A stretch of DNA of 64,000 nt from Acidimicrobiia bacterium. Lineage in GTDB: Bacteria > Actinomycetota > Acidimicrobiia > Acidimicrobiales > Aldehydirespiratoraceae. The stretch is from assembly GCA_022819505.1 (NCBI GenBank), contig JAJEHD010000003.1, forward strand, positions 186,001 to 250,000, given 5' to 3'. Each line of letters opens with the position of its first letter. Within the stretch, counting starts at the first letter, position 1. A program made the position numbers and the translations under genes. Shown here piece by piece: positions 8,647-18,686 of this stretch. The notes beneath the pieces are model-generated. The model saw only the letters and a program-made list of their open reading frames with translations, had not been told where the DNA came from and did no database searches.

Positions 8647-9798
8647 TCAGTCGAGCAGGGGAAGGACTTCCTCGGCGATCCGGTACAACTGTTCCTCGAC
8701 CTTCTCGTAAGGATCGCCAGGCATGGCCGGAAACAGCAGCAGGTTCTCCAGCCCGATCTCCTCGTCGCGCCAGCTGATGGTCTCGGCAACCTGCTCGGGA
8801 CTGCCGACCAGCCAGGTCTTCTGCTCGATGGAGGTCTCCAGGGAGGGGATCAGCCCCGGCTTGGCCGGCTTGCCGTCGGGGCCCATGTAGCCCTTGCTCC
8901 AGCCGTAGGGGCCGAGGAACTTCCAGAGTTCGTCGTGGCCGTCGCGCACCGACGCGACCGCGTCCTCGTAGGTGTCCTCCACCCGGAGGCACTGAACGAG
9001 CAGTCGGTTCTCGCCCCGGGCCAGTTCCCGGCCGTGGTGGGCCTGGTACCGCTCGGCGAACTGCTCCCAGCGCTCCTTGATGAAGGAGTGGTGGTAGTTC
9101 CAGAACACCCCGCCCCAACCGCAGCGGGGGATCTGCTCGAGGGTGGCCGGCGACTTGGCGGCCTGCCAGATCTCGTAGGGGTAGAGGGGGCGGGGCACCA
9201 GCGACAGCTCGGAGACGAACCCGCCCCGGTCGGGGATGCCCGGCGGCGGGAAGTCGTACACCTCGCCGTGGAAGCTGAAGGACTCGTTGTCCAGGGCCAG
9301 CCGTATGACTTCCATGGCCTCGTCGAACTGCTTGCGGTTGAGTTCGTCGGCCGCGGCCTTGTCGGGATTGTCGAAGCTGCCGATCTTGGTGCCCAGAGTC
9401 TCGGCCTCGCGGGGCACCGTGCCCCGGCCCACGCCCAGGATGCCGCGGCCGCCGGAGATGTTGTGGAAGGTGGCGAAGTCCTCGGCCAGCCTCAGGGGAT
9501 GCCATTGGGGCACGATGTTGAACGCCATGCCGATGCGGATCTGCTCGGTGCGCTCGGCGACGATGGTTCCCACCAGGATCCCGTTGGGGATCACCTCGTA
9601 GCCCTCGTACTGGAAGTGATGCTCGGTCAGCCAGTACGAGTCATAGCCCAGTTGGTCGCACGCCACCGCCATGTCGATGATCCGCTCAGTGGCCCGCCAC
9701 ACCTCCTTGTGGTCGAAGCGGCGGTCGGTGGGCACCGGAGGTCCCGCGCCGGCGTCGGTCAGCTCCACGCCGCCGAAGAGAAACACCCCCGTCCGCAT
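8647..9798 (-). CDS. LLM-class flavin-dependent oxidoreductase (luciferase-like)
   Basis: The protein (about 383 residues) has the bacterial luciferase-like TIM-barrel pattern: GYDSYWLTEHHFQYEG early, RIGMAFNIVPQWHPLRLAED, the GILGVGRGTVPREAE loop, and a C-terminal segment WLVGSPEQVAETI typical of LLM monooxygenases. Such enzymes use FMNH2 or F420 to oxidise small organic substrates; the cofactor cannot be decided by eye. The ATG at 9798 is preferred over a TTG three codons earlier. It stands alone between a palindromic repeat and the end of an acyl-CoA ligase gene on the same strand. Confidence 0.88.
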   Translation of the reverse strand: MRTGVFLFGGVELTDAGAGPPVPTDRRFDHKEVWRATERIIDMAVACDQLGYDSYWLTEHHFQYEGYEVIPNGILVGTIVAERTEQIRIGMAFNIVPQWHPLRLAEDFATFHNISGGRGILGVGRGTVPREAETLGTKIGSFDNPDKAAADELNRKQFDEAMEVIRLALDNESFSFHGEVYDFPPPGIPDRGGFVSELSLVPRPLYPYEIWQAAKSPATLEQIPRCGWGGVFWNYHHSFIKERWEQFAERYQAHHGRELARGENRLLVQCLRVEDTYEDAVASVRDGHDELWKFLGPYGWSKGYMGPDGKPAKPGLIPSLETSIEQKTWLVGSPEQVAETISWRDEEIGLENLLLFPAMPGDPYEKVEEQLYRIAEEVLPLLD

Positions 9799-9884
9799 GA
9801 GCCGCAACTGTAGACGCTCCCAGAATGCGAGGGCCTACCGAACGGTGACTTCCTAGCCGCCCATCAGCGGCCGATCGGCCGTCG

Positions 9885-11453
<1,569 letters not shown>

Positions 11454-11573
11454 TGCGGCTGCGCCTCCTTCTGCTTATGAGCGGGGCCAGACTATGCCCT
11501 GAGGCTGTTGTTGTCGGGAAGCGGTAGCGCAAGGCTGTTCGCGATCGAATCCGCTACGGGGCATAGTGATGCG

Positions 11574-12812
11574 ATGAGCGGCGACGGCGCCCCGGTGGAT
11601 GAGGTCGCGCCGCCGGTGCCCGATATGGGCCGCATGGGATCGGAGCGGTTGGGCCGGCTGCGAGAACAGATGCGGGCCCAGGGTGTGGACGGGGCCGTTC
11701 TGATGCACGGCCCCCACGTGACCTACGCCACCGGGCATGTCCCCGAGGCGGTTGACGCCAGTCACGCCAACCACCGGCGGGCGGTGGCCATCGTGGGCGC
11801 GGCGGACGGTCCGGTCGGGTTGCATGCCCACGACCCGGTTGACGCGGTTGCCTCGGCGGGTGCGGAGTTGGGAGATCCGCTGTGGCCCGAACTCGATGAC
11901 GGCGCGGCTGCGGTCGGCGCGGCCATCGCCGAGGTCCTCGGCGACTTGACCGGCTGCCGGGTGGCCGTGGACGGGGTGACCGGCGCCATGGCTCGGGCCG
12001 GGGTCCTCGACGGGGCCGAACTGGTCGACGCCGGCCGGGTACTGGGGCCGGCCCGGGTGGTGAAGACCGCCGACGAGCTGGCTTGCATCGACCGGTCCCA
12101 GCGGCACACGGAGCAGGCGATGGTTGCGGCCCAGGCAGCCTGCGTTCCCGGCGCCACCCGGGCCCAGGTGGCAGGTGTGTTCCTGGCCGCGCTGCGGGAG
12201 GGCGACTCGGAGCCAGGTTCCGATCATCGCAACGAGATCGACCCGATCTTCCAGCCGATGCCGCTGCGCCGCGACGGCGGTCCCCGGACCTCCACCGGCC
12301 ATGTGGCCTTCCCCACCGGGGTCGACAATCCGGTGTTCTCCGAGGGCGACCTGGTGTGGGTGGACGCCGGTGTGGGCTGGCACGGCTACATGTCCGACTT
12401 CGGGTGCACGTGGGTGCCGGGACGGGGTCCGAACGCGGCTGAACGGTCGCTGTTCGACCGTTGGACGGCGGTGCTGGAGGCGTCGCTGGCCGCGGTGCGC
12501 CCCGGAGCCACGCTCGGCGATATCGGCCGGGCCGCCCGGGCTGTCGAGCCGGACGAGACGCCGTGGCTGCCGCAGTTCTACCTGGCTCACGGCACCGGCC
12601 TGGAGAGCGCGGAGATGCCCATGATCGGCACCGACCTGGGCCAGGCCTTCGACGACGGCTACGAGCTGGCGGAGGGCATGGTGCTGGTGTTCGAGCCGGT
12701 CATCTGGGCCGACGGGGTGGGCGGCTACCGGGCCGAGGAGGTCGTCGCGGTGACCGGCGACGGCTGGCGCCGGTTGGGCCGCGGCCACCACTACGAACCG
12801 TTCAGCAAATGA
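11574..12812 (+). CDS. M24-family metallopeptidase (Xaa-Pro dipeptidase-like)
   Basis: The N-terminal half is a creatinase-like domain (RLGRLREQMRAQGVDGAVLM), followed by a pita-bread M24 domain. The five expected metal ligands are visible: Asp in VWVDAGVGW, Asp in MSDFGCTW, His in LAHGTGLES, Glu in VLVFEPVIW and Glu in YRAEEVVAV. It probably hydrolyses Xaa-Pro peptides or related amides. Translation is taken from the ATG at 11574 because the open frame before it is not family-like. The stop overlaps the start of the next gene (ATGA), a second M24-like protein without the metal site. Confidence 0.88.
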   Translation: MSGDGAPVDEVAPPVPDMGRMGSERLGRLREQMRAQGVDGAVLMHGPHVTYATGHVPEAVDASHANHRRAVAIVGAADGPVGLHAHDPVDAVASAGAELGDPLWPELDDGAAAVGAAIAEVLGDLTGCRVAVDGVTGAMARAGVLDGAELVDAGRVLGPARVVKTADELACIDRSQRHTEQAMVAAQAACVPGATRAQVAGVFLAALREGDSEPGSDHRNEIDPIFQPMPLRRDGGPRTSTGHVAFPTGVDNPVFSEGDLVWVDAGVGWHGYMSDFGCTWVPGRGPNAAERSLFDRWTAVLEASLAAVRPGATLGDIGRAARAVEPDETPWLPQFYLAHGTGLESAEMPMIGTDLGQAFDDGYELAEGMVLVFEPVIWADGVGGYRAEEVVAVTGDGWRRLGRGHHYEPFSK

Positions 12813-13789
12813 CCGGCGATCCAACGACGGACAGTGCGACCGGCAGTGAACCCGTGAGCAAGAATCTGGTGACGGCTCGCCGGGAGCGGGTGCTGGATGC
12901 CATGGCTGGCGCCGGGATCGACGTGCTGGTGCTGGGACGCCAGGACAATGCGGGATACGTGTGCGGCATGCGCCGGCTCTGGACGGCCGGCACCCGCCCC
13001 TTCGGGGCGGGCTGCATAGTGGTCGGGGCCACCGGGCGGGTCCACGCCCTGTCGAGCTGGGACGACGGCATCGAGCCCCCCATGGGCTTCGACGACCTCT
13101 ACCCCCTCACCTGGAATCCCCGGATCATGGCCGCGTCCATGGCGTCTATCGACGGCCTGGCGGGGGCGGACCGCATCGGCGTTGATGAGCTGACACCGTC
13201 CTTCCGGAGAGCCACAGCCCACTTCGCCCCCGAGGCCGAGGTCGTACCGGCCGACGACCTGATCGCCGGCGTGCGTCGCCACAAGCTGCCCGGCGAGGTC
13301 GAGGCGATCGCCGAGTCCTGCGACGCGGCGAGGGCCGGGGCGCAGGCCGCGGTCCAGGCCGGAGACGGCGCCGATCCGGTCGGAGCAGCCATTGCGGCGC
13401 TGGCTGCCAGGGGCGTGACCGTCCCGTCGTCGGGGGTGAGGGCCGAGCGCCGCGGTGACGGCCTCGCCGTGGATGTGGGGGTGATCTGCGACCTGTATGA
13501 GGGCGGAGTGGGCGGCCTGTTCGTCGACGGCCGGCGCGCCGGTTCCGGGGTCCTGGCAGACGCCTGCCGGGTCGGGGCGTCCCATGGCGACCTGTCCGCC
13601 GCCGCGACCTCCCGCGACTGGCTGGTGCGGGGCCTGGGCATGGGCTTCGAGCGCCCTGTGATCGGCCCGCAGATCGGCATCGGCGAGCAGCTCGAAGCCG
13701 GGATGGTCCTCAGCGTCACCGACGGCAACCGCCGCGACGTGATCCACGTCACCGCACACGGCCCGTCCGTGCTCTCCGACAGACCGTAG
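12809..13789 (+). CDS. M24-like protein lacking the metal-binding residues
   Basis: The 326-residue product has the same two-domain order as its upstream neighbour: a creatinase-like N-terminus (RRERVLDAMAGAGIDVLVLG, then a prolidase-like middle) and a shortened M24-like C-terminus. Only the first metal aspartate appears kept (GLAVDVGVI). The second aspartate, the histidine of the HGxG segment (here GLGMGFERP) and the glutamate of the FEP segment (here GMVLSVTDG) are replaced. It should therefore be catalytically inactive as a metallopeptidase and may be a partner or regulator of the active protein. The ATG overlaps the upstream stop, which implies coupled translation. Confidence 0.75.
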   Translation: MTGDPTTDSATGSEPVSKNLVTARRERVLDAMAGAGIDVLVLGRQDNAGYVCGMRRLWTAGTRPFGAGCIVVGATGRVHALSSWDDGIEPPMGFDDLYPLTWNPRIMAASMASIDGLAGADRIGVDELTPSFRRATAHFAPEAEVVPADDLIAGVRRHKLPGEVEAIAESCDAARAGAQAAVQAGDGADPVGAAIAALAARGVTVPSSGVRAERRGDGLAVDVGVICDLYEGGVGGLFVDGRRAGSGVLADACRVGASHGDLSAAATSRDWLVRGLGMGFERPVIGPQIGIGEQLEAGMVLSVTDGNRRDVIHVTAHGPSVLSDRP

Positions 13790-13805
13790 ATGCGGGCCCC
13801 GTCGC

Positions 13806-13856
13806 AAATCTGGGCGGATTGTGCTCCTATACGACGTGATTCTCTACTGATTTCGG
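13806..13856 (+). repeat. 51-bp dispersed repeat, copy 2 of 5
   Basis: Begins AAATCTG and ends TCTCTACTGATTTCGG, with GCTCCTATACGACG in the middle. It lies after the M24-like gene and supplies the last codons and the TAG stop of the minus-strand AbiEi/DUF559 gene. Confidence 0.8.
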
Positions 13857-14749
13857 TCGAGCCTCCGTTTCGGCGGGGCTACAACTGCGGCGACGGTCGC
13901 ACAGAGCTGGCCGGGACGGCGGGTGTAGTCGTCCCAGGTGAAGTTGAGCACGTCCCAACCTGCCAGCAGCAGCCGATTGCGGCGCTGGCGGTCGTGGCTG
14001 AAGTTGTGAAGGTTGTGGTGCCAGCGAACGCTGTCGAGTTCGATGGCGAGATTGCGATCCGGGTACGCCAGATCGACCTGAGCGATGAAGTCGCCGTCGT
14101 CGGCGTGTATCGAGTGCTCCAAGCAGGGCGGGTCCAGCCCGGCCTCAACTAGTAGATCTGCGACCATGCGGCTCCATCTGCTCAACGGCACTCGATCATC
14201 ACCGCTGCGGGCGTCGAGAGCGGCTCGAAGGGCCGCACAGCCGTCCCTTCCCCGGCGGGCGTGGGAGGCCAGCACGGCGTAGAGGTCCCAGAGCCGTAGC
14301 TGCCCGTTTCGCAGCACCGCGTCGATGGTGTCGTCCAACTGCTTGCGGCCGACAACGGCGGCCAGGTCGAGCACCGTGCGCCCCACTCCCGTCACAGGTA
14401 TCGCTATGCGCTCCGTCGGCTGGGCCAACTCCATCTGGGCCGACTTGTGGAGTTTGGCGCCCTTCACGGCCGGGCTGCGGTTGGCTGCCACCACCACCTC
14501 GATGCGGTCGAGTGAGTATCCGTCGATGCGGTGGACGGCCGCGGCTGATCGGTGGCTGGCCAGTGCATTGTGAGCCAGGCACACCGCTAGCAGTCTTGAG
14601 AGTTGTGTCTGCCTGGTTGCGGCGTGCCGGTATACGCCATGTGCCACCCGTTCCCAGCGGCCGGTTCGCAGGCGTCGCTCGATCTGCCTGCTCGTCATGC
14701 CGTCTTCCAAGGCTTGGGAGCGGTGAATCAGGCCGTGCTGCTGGCTCAT
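13844..14749 (-). CDS. AbiEi-like N-terminal domain plus DUF559 (Vsr-like) protein
   Basis: The N-terminus resembles the winged-helix AbiEi antitoxin domain (HGLIHRSQALEDGMTSRQIERR, then GRWERVAHGVYRH). The C-terminus has a DUF559-type PD-(D/E)xK-like core (AQVDLAYPDRNLAIELDS, then DRQRRNRLLLAGWDVLNFTW). This two-domain arrangement is common in actinobacteria; related proteins are linked to abortive-infection or DNA-repair-like roles, but the function here is not known. The frame is open to 14836; ATG 14749 gives MSQQHGLIHRS and is preceded by GAGG, while GTG 14785 is an alternative. Its last residues and stop codon are encoded by a 51-bp repeat, and a second repeat lies upstream, so the gene is bracketed by direct repeats. 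Confidence 0.8.
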   Translation of the reverse strand: MSQQHGLIHRSQALEDGMTSRQIERRLRTGRWERVAHGVYRHAATRQTQLSRLLAVCLAHNALASHRSAAAVHRIDGYSLDRIEVVVAANRSPAVKGAKLHKSAQMELAQPTERIAIPVTGVGRTVLDLAAVVGRKQLDDTIDAVLRNGQLRLWDLYAVLASHARRGRDGCAALRAALDARSGDDRVPLSRWSRMVADLLVEAGLDPPCLEHSIHADDGDFIAQVDLAYPDRNLAIELDSVRWHHNLHNFSHDRQRRNRLLLAGWDVLNFTWDDYTRRPGQLCATVAAVVAPPKRRLDRNQ

Positions 14750-14840
14750 CCGCCTCAGCACACGCTCTTCACTCTGCCGTTCCACGGTCTGATTATGGCG
14801 ATTTATGATGTTTGATGCTATGTCAATTACTACCAATCCG

Positions 14841-14891
14841 AAATGTGCATCGGTTTTCCTCCTATATGACGTGTTTCTCTACTGATTATGG
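14841..14891 (+). repeat. 51-bp dispersed repeat, copy 3 of 5
   Basis: Begins AAATGTG and ends TTTCTCTACTGATTATGG, with CCTCCTATATGACG in the middle. It lies between the AbiEi/DUF559 gene and the MaoC-like gene, in direct orientation to copy 2. It is the only copy not immediately after a stop codon. Confidence 0.78.
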
Positions 14892-14925
14892 TTGAGCCCA
14901 TGCAGAGCCCGTAGTCTGCGAGGTT

Positions 14926-15897
14926 GTGATCCCGCTTGACGGGCCGTACTACGAGGACCTCAGCGTGGGTCAGGTCCTGCCCCGGCAGCCGTCGGTGGTG
15001 GTCGACGAGGGAATGGCCGCCCTATACCAGTCGATGGTGGGCGAGCGCCTGCCGATGGCCCTCGACCCGGTCGTCTTCGAGGCCGTCGCGGGCCGTCCGG
15101 GCCGTCTGGCCAGTCCCGCGCTGGTGATGCACCTGTCCATCGGTCACAGCACCACCCTGACCCGGCGGGTGATCGCCAACCTCTTCTACCGCGACCTGCG
15201 ACTGCTGAGACCGGTGCTCATCGGGCAGTCCCTCGCCACCACCGTCACCGTGGTCGCCCTCTCCGACAGCCGGCCCCGACCCGGGCGGCCTCATCGTGGC
15301 AAGGTGCTGGTCGACATCGTCACCACTGCCGACGGCGAGCCGGCCATCACCTACCAGCGGGCTCCGCTGCTGCCCCAGGCCACCGGCGAGCAGCCCGGCC
15401 ACGACGACGACCTGGGGACAGCGACACCGCTGGACCTCGCCTCCTTCGCCGGACTGGTGCCGACCGACTGGGACTTCACCGTGTTGGGCCCGGGCACCGC
15501 CTGGAAGCCGGGCGACACCATCGTCGATCCGGCTCGGGACGTGGTCGACAACGCGCTGGCACTGGTGCGCCTCACCAACAACCTGGCCATGGTCCACCGC
15601 GACGCGGCCGAATCCCCCTACCCGCAGCGCCTGCTGTACGGCGGCCACATCGTCGGACTGGCCCAAGCGTCGCTGTCGAGAGTTCTGCCGGGAATGGCGA
15701 CCGTGGTCGGCTGGCACGCCTGCGATCACACCGGCCCCGCCTTCGAGGGCGATCAAGTCTCGTTCCGCCACACCCTGCTCGACGTCGCCCCAGCCGGGGC
15801 AGGCCGAGCCTTCGCAGTGCAAGTCGAAGGCTTCGCCCACCGATCCGACGAGCCCAAGAAGATCCTGGACTGGACCCCAATAGCAACCGCCCCCTGA
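14926..15897 (+). CDS. MaoC-like double hot-dog hydratase
   Basis: The 323-residue protein reads as two hot-dog domains. The first opens YYEDLSVGQVLPRQ, typical of MaoC proteins. The second has DWDFTVLGPGT followed by the hydratase-like segment YPQRLLYGGHIVGLAQASLS. MaoC enzymes hydrate enoyl-CoA or dehydrate hydroxyacyl-CoA intermediates. It starts with GTG shortly after a dispersed repeat. A thiolase gene follows 234 bases later on the same strand, consistent with a shared beta-oxidation-type role, although palindromic repeats separate them. Confidence 0.8.
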   Translation: MIPLDGPYYEDLSVGQVLPRQPSVVVDEGMAALYQSMVGERLPMALDPVVFEAVAGRPGRLASPALVMHLSIGHSTTLTRRVIANLFYRDLRLLRPVLIGQSLATTVTVVALSDSRPRPGRPHRGKVLVDIVTTADGEPAITYQRAPLLPQATGEQPGHDDDLGTATPLDLASFAGLVPTDWDFTVLGPGTAWKPGDTIVDPARDVVDNALALVRLTNNLAMVHRDAAESPYPQRLLYGGHIVGLAQASLSRVLPGMATVVGWHACDHTGPAFEGDQVSFRHTLLDVAPAGAGRAFAVQVEGFAHRSDEPKKILDWTPIATAP

Positions 15898-15932
15898 GAG
15901 CCCACGAGCCGCGCGACGAGCGCGACCCGAAA

Positions 15933-16074
15933 GGCCGGGGGGTGGCGGCGAGGCACGGCCGACCGACAATGGGGCGCGATCCGTGAGGCCGGGGGGTGGC
16001 GGCGAGTCAGATGACCGACGAATAGGGCGAAGCCCGTGTCGGTCATCTCGGCTCGGCGACAGGACCCGCCGGCC
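15933..16074. repeat. family B palindromic repeats: partial plus complete 88-bp copy
   Basis: A truncated copy (15933-15976, ending inside the inner arm) is followed by a complete element at 15987-16074, with outer arms GGCCGGGGGGT and ACCCGCCGGCC and an inner hairpin GACCGAC..GGGCGAAGCCC..GTCGGTC. It occupies most of the space between the MaoC-like and thiolase genes. Spurious open frames on both strands come from this repeat. Confidence 0.75.
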
Positions 16075-16131
16075 GGAAAGAACCTCGCTCAACAAGAGCG
16101 CGTAGGCTTCCCGCGCGACAAGGAGGGCGAC

Positions 16132-17307
16132 ATGAGAGACGTAGTGATAGTGGAAGCAGTGCGCTCCGCAGTAGGCAAGCGCAACGGAACCCTGGCCCAC
16201 ACCCATCCCGCCGACATCCTCGGACCGGTGCAGATGGAGTGCCTGAGCCGGGCCGGCGTCACCAGCGGCGACGTCGACCAGGTGGTGGGCGGCTGCATCG
16301 ACCAGATCGGGGCCCAGGGCATGAACATCACCCGCACCGCGTGGCTGTCCCACGGGGGCGACCAGACCACGGCCTGCTCCACCGTCGACTCGCAGTGCGG
16401 ATCGTCGCAGCACGCCGTGAATCTGGCCTACAGCCTGATCGCCTCGGGTGCGGAGGACACCGTGCTTGCCTGCGGGGTGGAGTCCATGTCGATGGTGCCC
16501 CTGGCGGCCAACGTGATGAACGGTCCCGGCAAGCCGGTGTCGCGCAGCTACTTCCAGCACTACGAGTTCACCAGCCAGTTCGAGGGCGCGGAGCGAATCG
16601 CCACCGCCTACGGCATCTCCCGCACCGACACCGACGAGCTCGGCCTGGAGTCGCAGCTGCGGGCGGCCACCGCCCAGCGCGAGGGCCGCTTCGAAACCCA
16701 GATCGTCCCCATCGACGCGGTGCTGGTGGACGAGGACGGGAAGAAGACAGGCGAGACGGCGGAGTTCGCCCGCGACGAGGTGCCCCGCGACACCAGCCTG
16801 GAGGCGCTGGCCGGCCTCAAGCCGGTGGCCCGCGACGACGGGATCCACACCGCGGGCTCGTCATCGCAGATCGCCGACGGCGCGGCCGCGGTGCTGCTGA
16901 TGTCGGCCGACAAGGCCTCCGAGCTGGGTTTGAAGCCCCGGGTCCGGGTGGCCCAGACCGCGCTGGTGGGATGCGACCCGGTGCTCATGCTGGAGGGTCC
17001 GATACCGGCCACCGAGCGGGTGCTCGAGCGCGAGGGCCTAACCATCGACGATGTCGATGTGTTCGAGGTGAACGAGGCCTTCGCGTCGGTGGTGATCGCC
17101 TGGCAGCGCACCGTCGGCGCCGACCCGGCCCGGGCCAACCCCAACGGCGGCGCCATCGCGCTGGGTCATCCGCTGGGCGGAACCGGCTGCATCCTCACCA
17201 CCAAGGCGGTCCACGAACTGGAGCGCACCGACGGCGACTACGGCCTGGTGTCGATGTGCTGCGGCGGCGGCCTGGGAACCGGCACCCTCATCCAGCGCGT
17301 CGCCTGA
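16132..17307 (+). CDS. acetyl-CoA acyltransferase (thiolase)
   Basis: The 391-residue protein shows the thiolase pattern: RDVVIVEAVRSAVGKRNGTL at the N-terminus, the nucleophilic cysteine in DSQCGSSQHAVN near residue 90, NEAFASVV, GGAIALGHPLGGTG with the catalytic histidine, and the C-terminal CCGGGLGTG cysteine. It should cleave 3-ketoacyl-CoA, or condense acyl-CoAs. The ATG at 16132 follows AGGAGG with good spacing; the open frame upstream is repeat sequence. It converges on a CaiB/BaiF gene, with tandem hairpins between. Confidence 0.92.
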   Translation: MRDVVIVEAVRSAVGKRNGTLAHTHPADILGPVQMECLSRAGVTSGDVDQVVGGCIDQIGAQGMNITRTAWLSHGGDQTTACSTVDSQCGSSQHAVNLAYSLIASGAEDTVLACGVESMSMVPLAANVMNGPGKPVSRSYFQHYEFTSQFEGAERIATAYGISRTDTDELGLESQLRAATAQREGRFETQIVPIDAVLVDEDGKKTGETAEFARDEVPRDTSLEALAGLKPVARDDGIHTAGSSSQIADGAAAVLLMSADKASELGLKPRVRVAQTALVGCDPVLMLEGPIPATERVLEREGLTIDDVDVFEVNEAFASVVIAWQRTVGADPARANPNGGAIALGHPLGGTGCILTTKAVHELERTDGDYGLVSMCCGGGLGTGTLIQRVA

Positions 17308-17327
17308 CCGACAGGGCCCGCTACGGG

Positions 17328-17456
17328 CCTCGGGAATTGGCAGCGTTTTGCACGGTATGCGTGCATTCTGCTGCCAGTTCCCGGCCGGCTTCCGGCGGCC
17401 TCGGGAATTGGCAGCGTTTTGCACGGTATGCGTGCATTCTGCTGCCAGTGCCGGGT
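17328..17456. terminator. two tandem 71-bp-spaced hairpin units between convergent genes
   Basis: Each unit has a 12-13 bp stem: GGGAATTGGCAGC at 17332 pairs with GCTGCCAGTTCCC at 17370, with an inner GCAC/GTGC stem in the loop. The second unit starts at 17403 and repeats the sequence with few changes (right arm GCTGCCAGTGCC). The element lies between the thiolase stop and the CaiB stop, so it probably works as a bidirectional terminator or RNA-stabilising hairpin. No strong T-run follows. Confidence 0.65.
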
Positions 17457-17467
17457 AGGGGAGGCGG

Positions 17468-18670
17468 TCAGATCACGTTGTCGGCTCTGAGGGCGGCCAA
17501 CTCAGCGCCGGACATGCCCAGCACCCCTGACAGCACCTCGTCGGTGTGCTCGCCCAGACGGGGCGCGCCCGCGGGCGCGACAGGCGTTTCGCCCAGCAGG
17601 CGGGGGAAGGGCGCCTGCTGGCGCACCGGTCCGATGACCGGGTCCTGGACCGTGCAGAGGTCGCCCCTGGTCCGGACGTGCTCGTCGGAGGCGAGGTCGG
17701 CGACGTCGTAGATCTTGCCTGCGGGCACGTCGCAGGCCACCAAGCGGGCCTCCGCCTCGTCGGCGTCCAATCCTGACACCCACTCGGCGACCATCGCGTT
17801 GATCTCGACCCGGTTGCGGGCCCGGGACGCGGCGTCGGCGAAGCGCTCGTCGCCGGCCAGTTCGGGCCGGTCCATGGCCCGGCACAGCCGTTCGAAGAAG
17901 GTCTGGCTTCCGCCGACGAGGTACACGTGACGCCCGTCGCGGCTGGGGTAGTTGCCGACCGGCGCAGCGATGTCGAGGCTGTCGCCCGACCGGTTGCGGA
18001 CCATGCCCAGCCGATCGTGAGCGGCGATGGTCCACTCCATGATGCGCAGGATGGAGCCGTACATGTACACGTCGATGACTCCGCCGGTGCCGGTGCCGCG
18101 GGCGTCGCGCTCATAAAGCAGGCTGGTGACGGCCTGGGCGGCGAACACGCCGGTCAGGTAGCCGGCGATGTTGACTCCGGGCCGTGCCGGAGGCCGGTCG
18201 GGTTCGCCGGTCAGGTGCATGAGCCCGCTGAAGGCCAGCGCGTTGCCGTTGAGGCCCGGCTGCAACGACTTCGGGCCGTCCTGGCCGAACACGCTGAAGC
18301 GGGCTGTCACCAGATGCGGGGAGAGGCGGGACGGGTCGATGTTCCAGCGTTCGAGGGTGCCGGGCCGGAAGCCCTCGATCACGACGTCGCTGGCGTCGGC
18401 CAGGGAACGGAGGAGCTCCTGGCCCTGCGGGCGGCGCAGGTCGAGGGTCACCGACTTGCGGCCCCGGCCCTCCACCGACCAGTACAGCGAGTACGGCTCA
18501 CCGGCGTCGTCGTGGGCGTAGGGACCCAGCTCCCGCAGCCGGTCACCCCTGACCGGCTCCTCGATCTTGATGACCTCGGCCCCCTGCTCGCCCAGTATCG
18601 CGGCGCAGAACGGGGCCGACACCCGCGATCCCAGGTCGATCACCCGCAGCCCTGCCAGTGGCCGTCTCAT
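17468..18670 (-). CDS. CaiB/BaiF-family CoA-transferase (downstream paralogue)
   Basis: This class-III CoA-transferase (400 residues) has the family N-terminus LAGLRVIDLGSRVSAPFCA, GEQGAEVIKIEEPVRGD, and KSVTLDLRRPQGQELLRSLA. Such enzymes move CoA between carboxylic acids; the donor and acceptor are unknown. ATG 18670 has a strong AAGGAGG site. It is the last gene of an operon and is closely related to the CaiB copy at 20447; both end in SGAELAALR-x-NVI and have the same length, so they look like a tandem duplication around the intervening permease. Confidence 0.88.
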   Translation of the reverse strand: MRRPLAGLRVIDLGSRVSAPFCAAILGEQGAEVIKIEEPVRGDRLRELGPYAHDDAGEPYSLYWSVEGRGRKSVTLDLRRPQGQELLRSLADASDVVIEGFRPGTLERWNIDPSRLSPHLVTARFSVFGQDGPKSLQPGLNGNALAFSGLMHLTGEPDRPPARPGVNIAGYLTGVFAAQAVTSLLYERDARGTGTGGVIDVYMYGSILRIMEWTIAAHDRLGMVRNRSGDSLDIAAPVGNYPSRDGRHVYLVGGSQTFFERLCRAMDRPELAGDERFADAASRARNRVEINAMVAEWVSGLDADEAEARLVACDVPAGKIYDVADLASDEHVRTRGDLCTVQDPVIGPVRQQAPFPRLLGETPVAPAGAPRLGEHTDEVLSGVLGMSGAELAALRADNVI

Positions 18671-18686
18671 CGCATCCTCCTTCTCG

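Noticed and set aside
11475..12824. 449-codon minus-strand frame opposite the M24 gene
   Set aside because: The plus strand has clear M24 motifs; the minus frame has no recognisable domain and biased composition.
13844..14749. AbiEi/DUF559 gene as half of an AbiE toxin-antitoxin pair
   Set aside because: No nucleotidyltransferase-type AbiEii partner lies next to it; neighbours are metabolic genes.
15022..16848. 608-codon minus-strand frame over the MaoC-like and thiolase genes
   Set aside because: It crosses intergenic palindromic repeats and two well-supported plus-strand genes.
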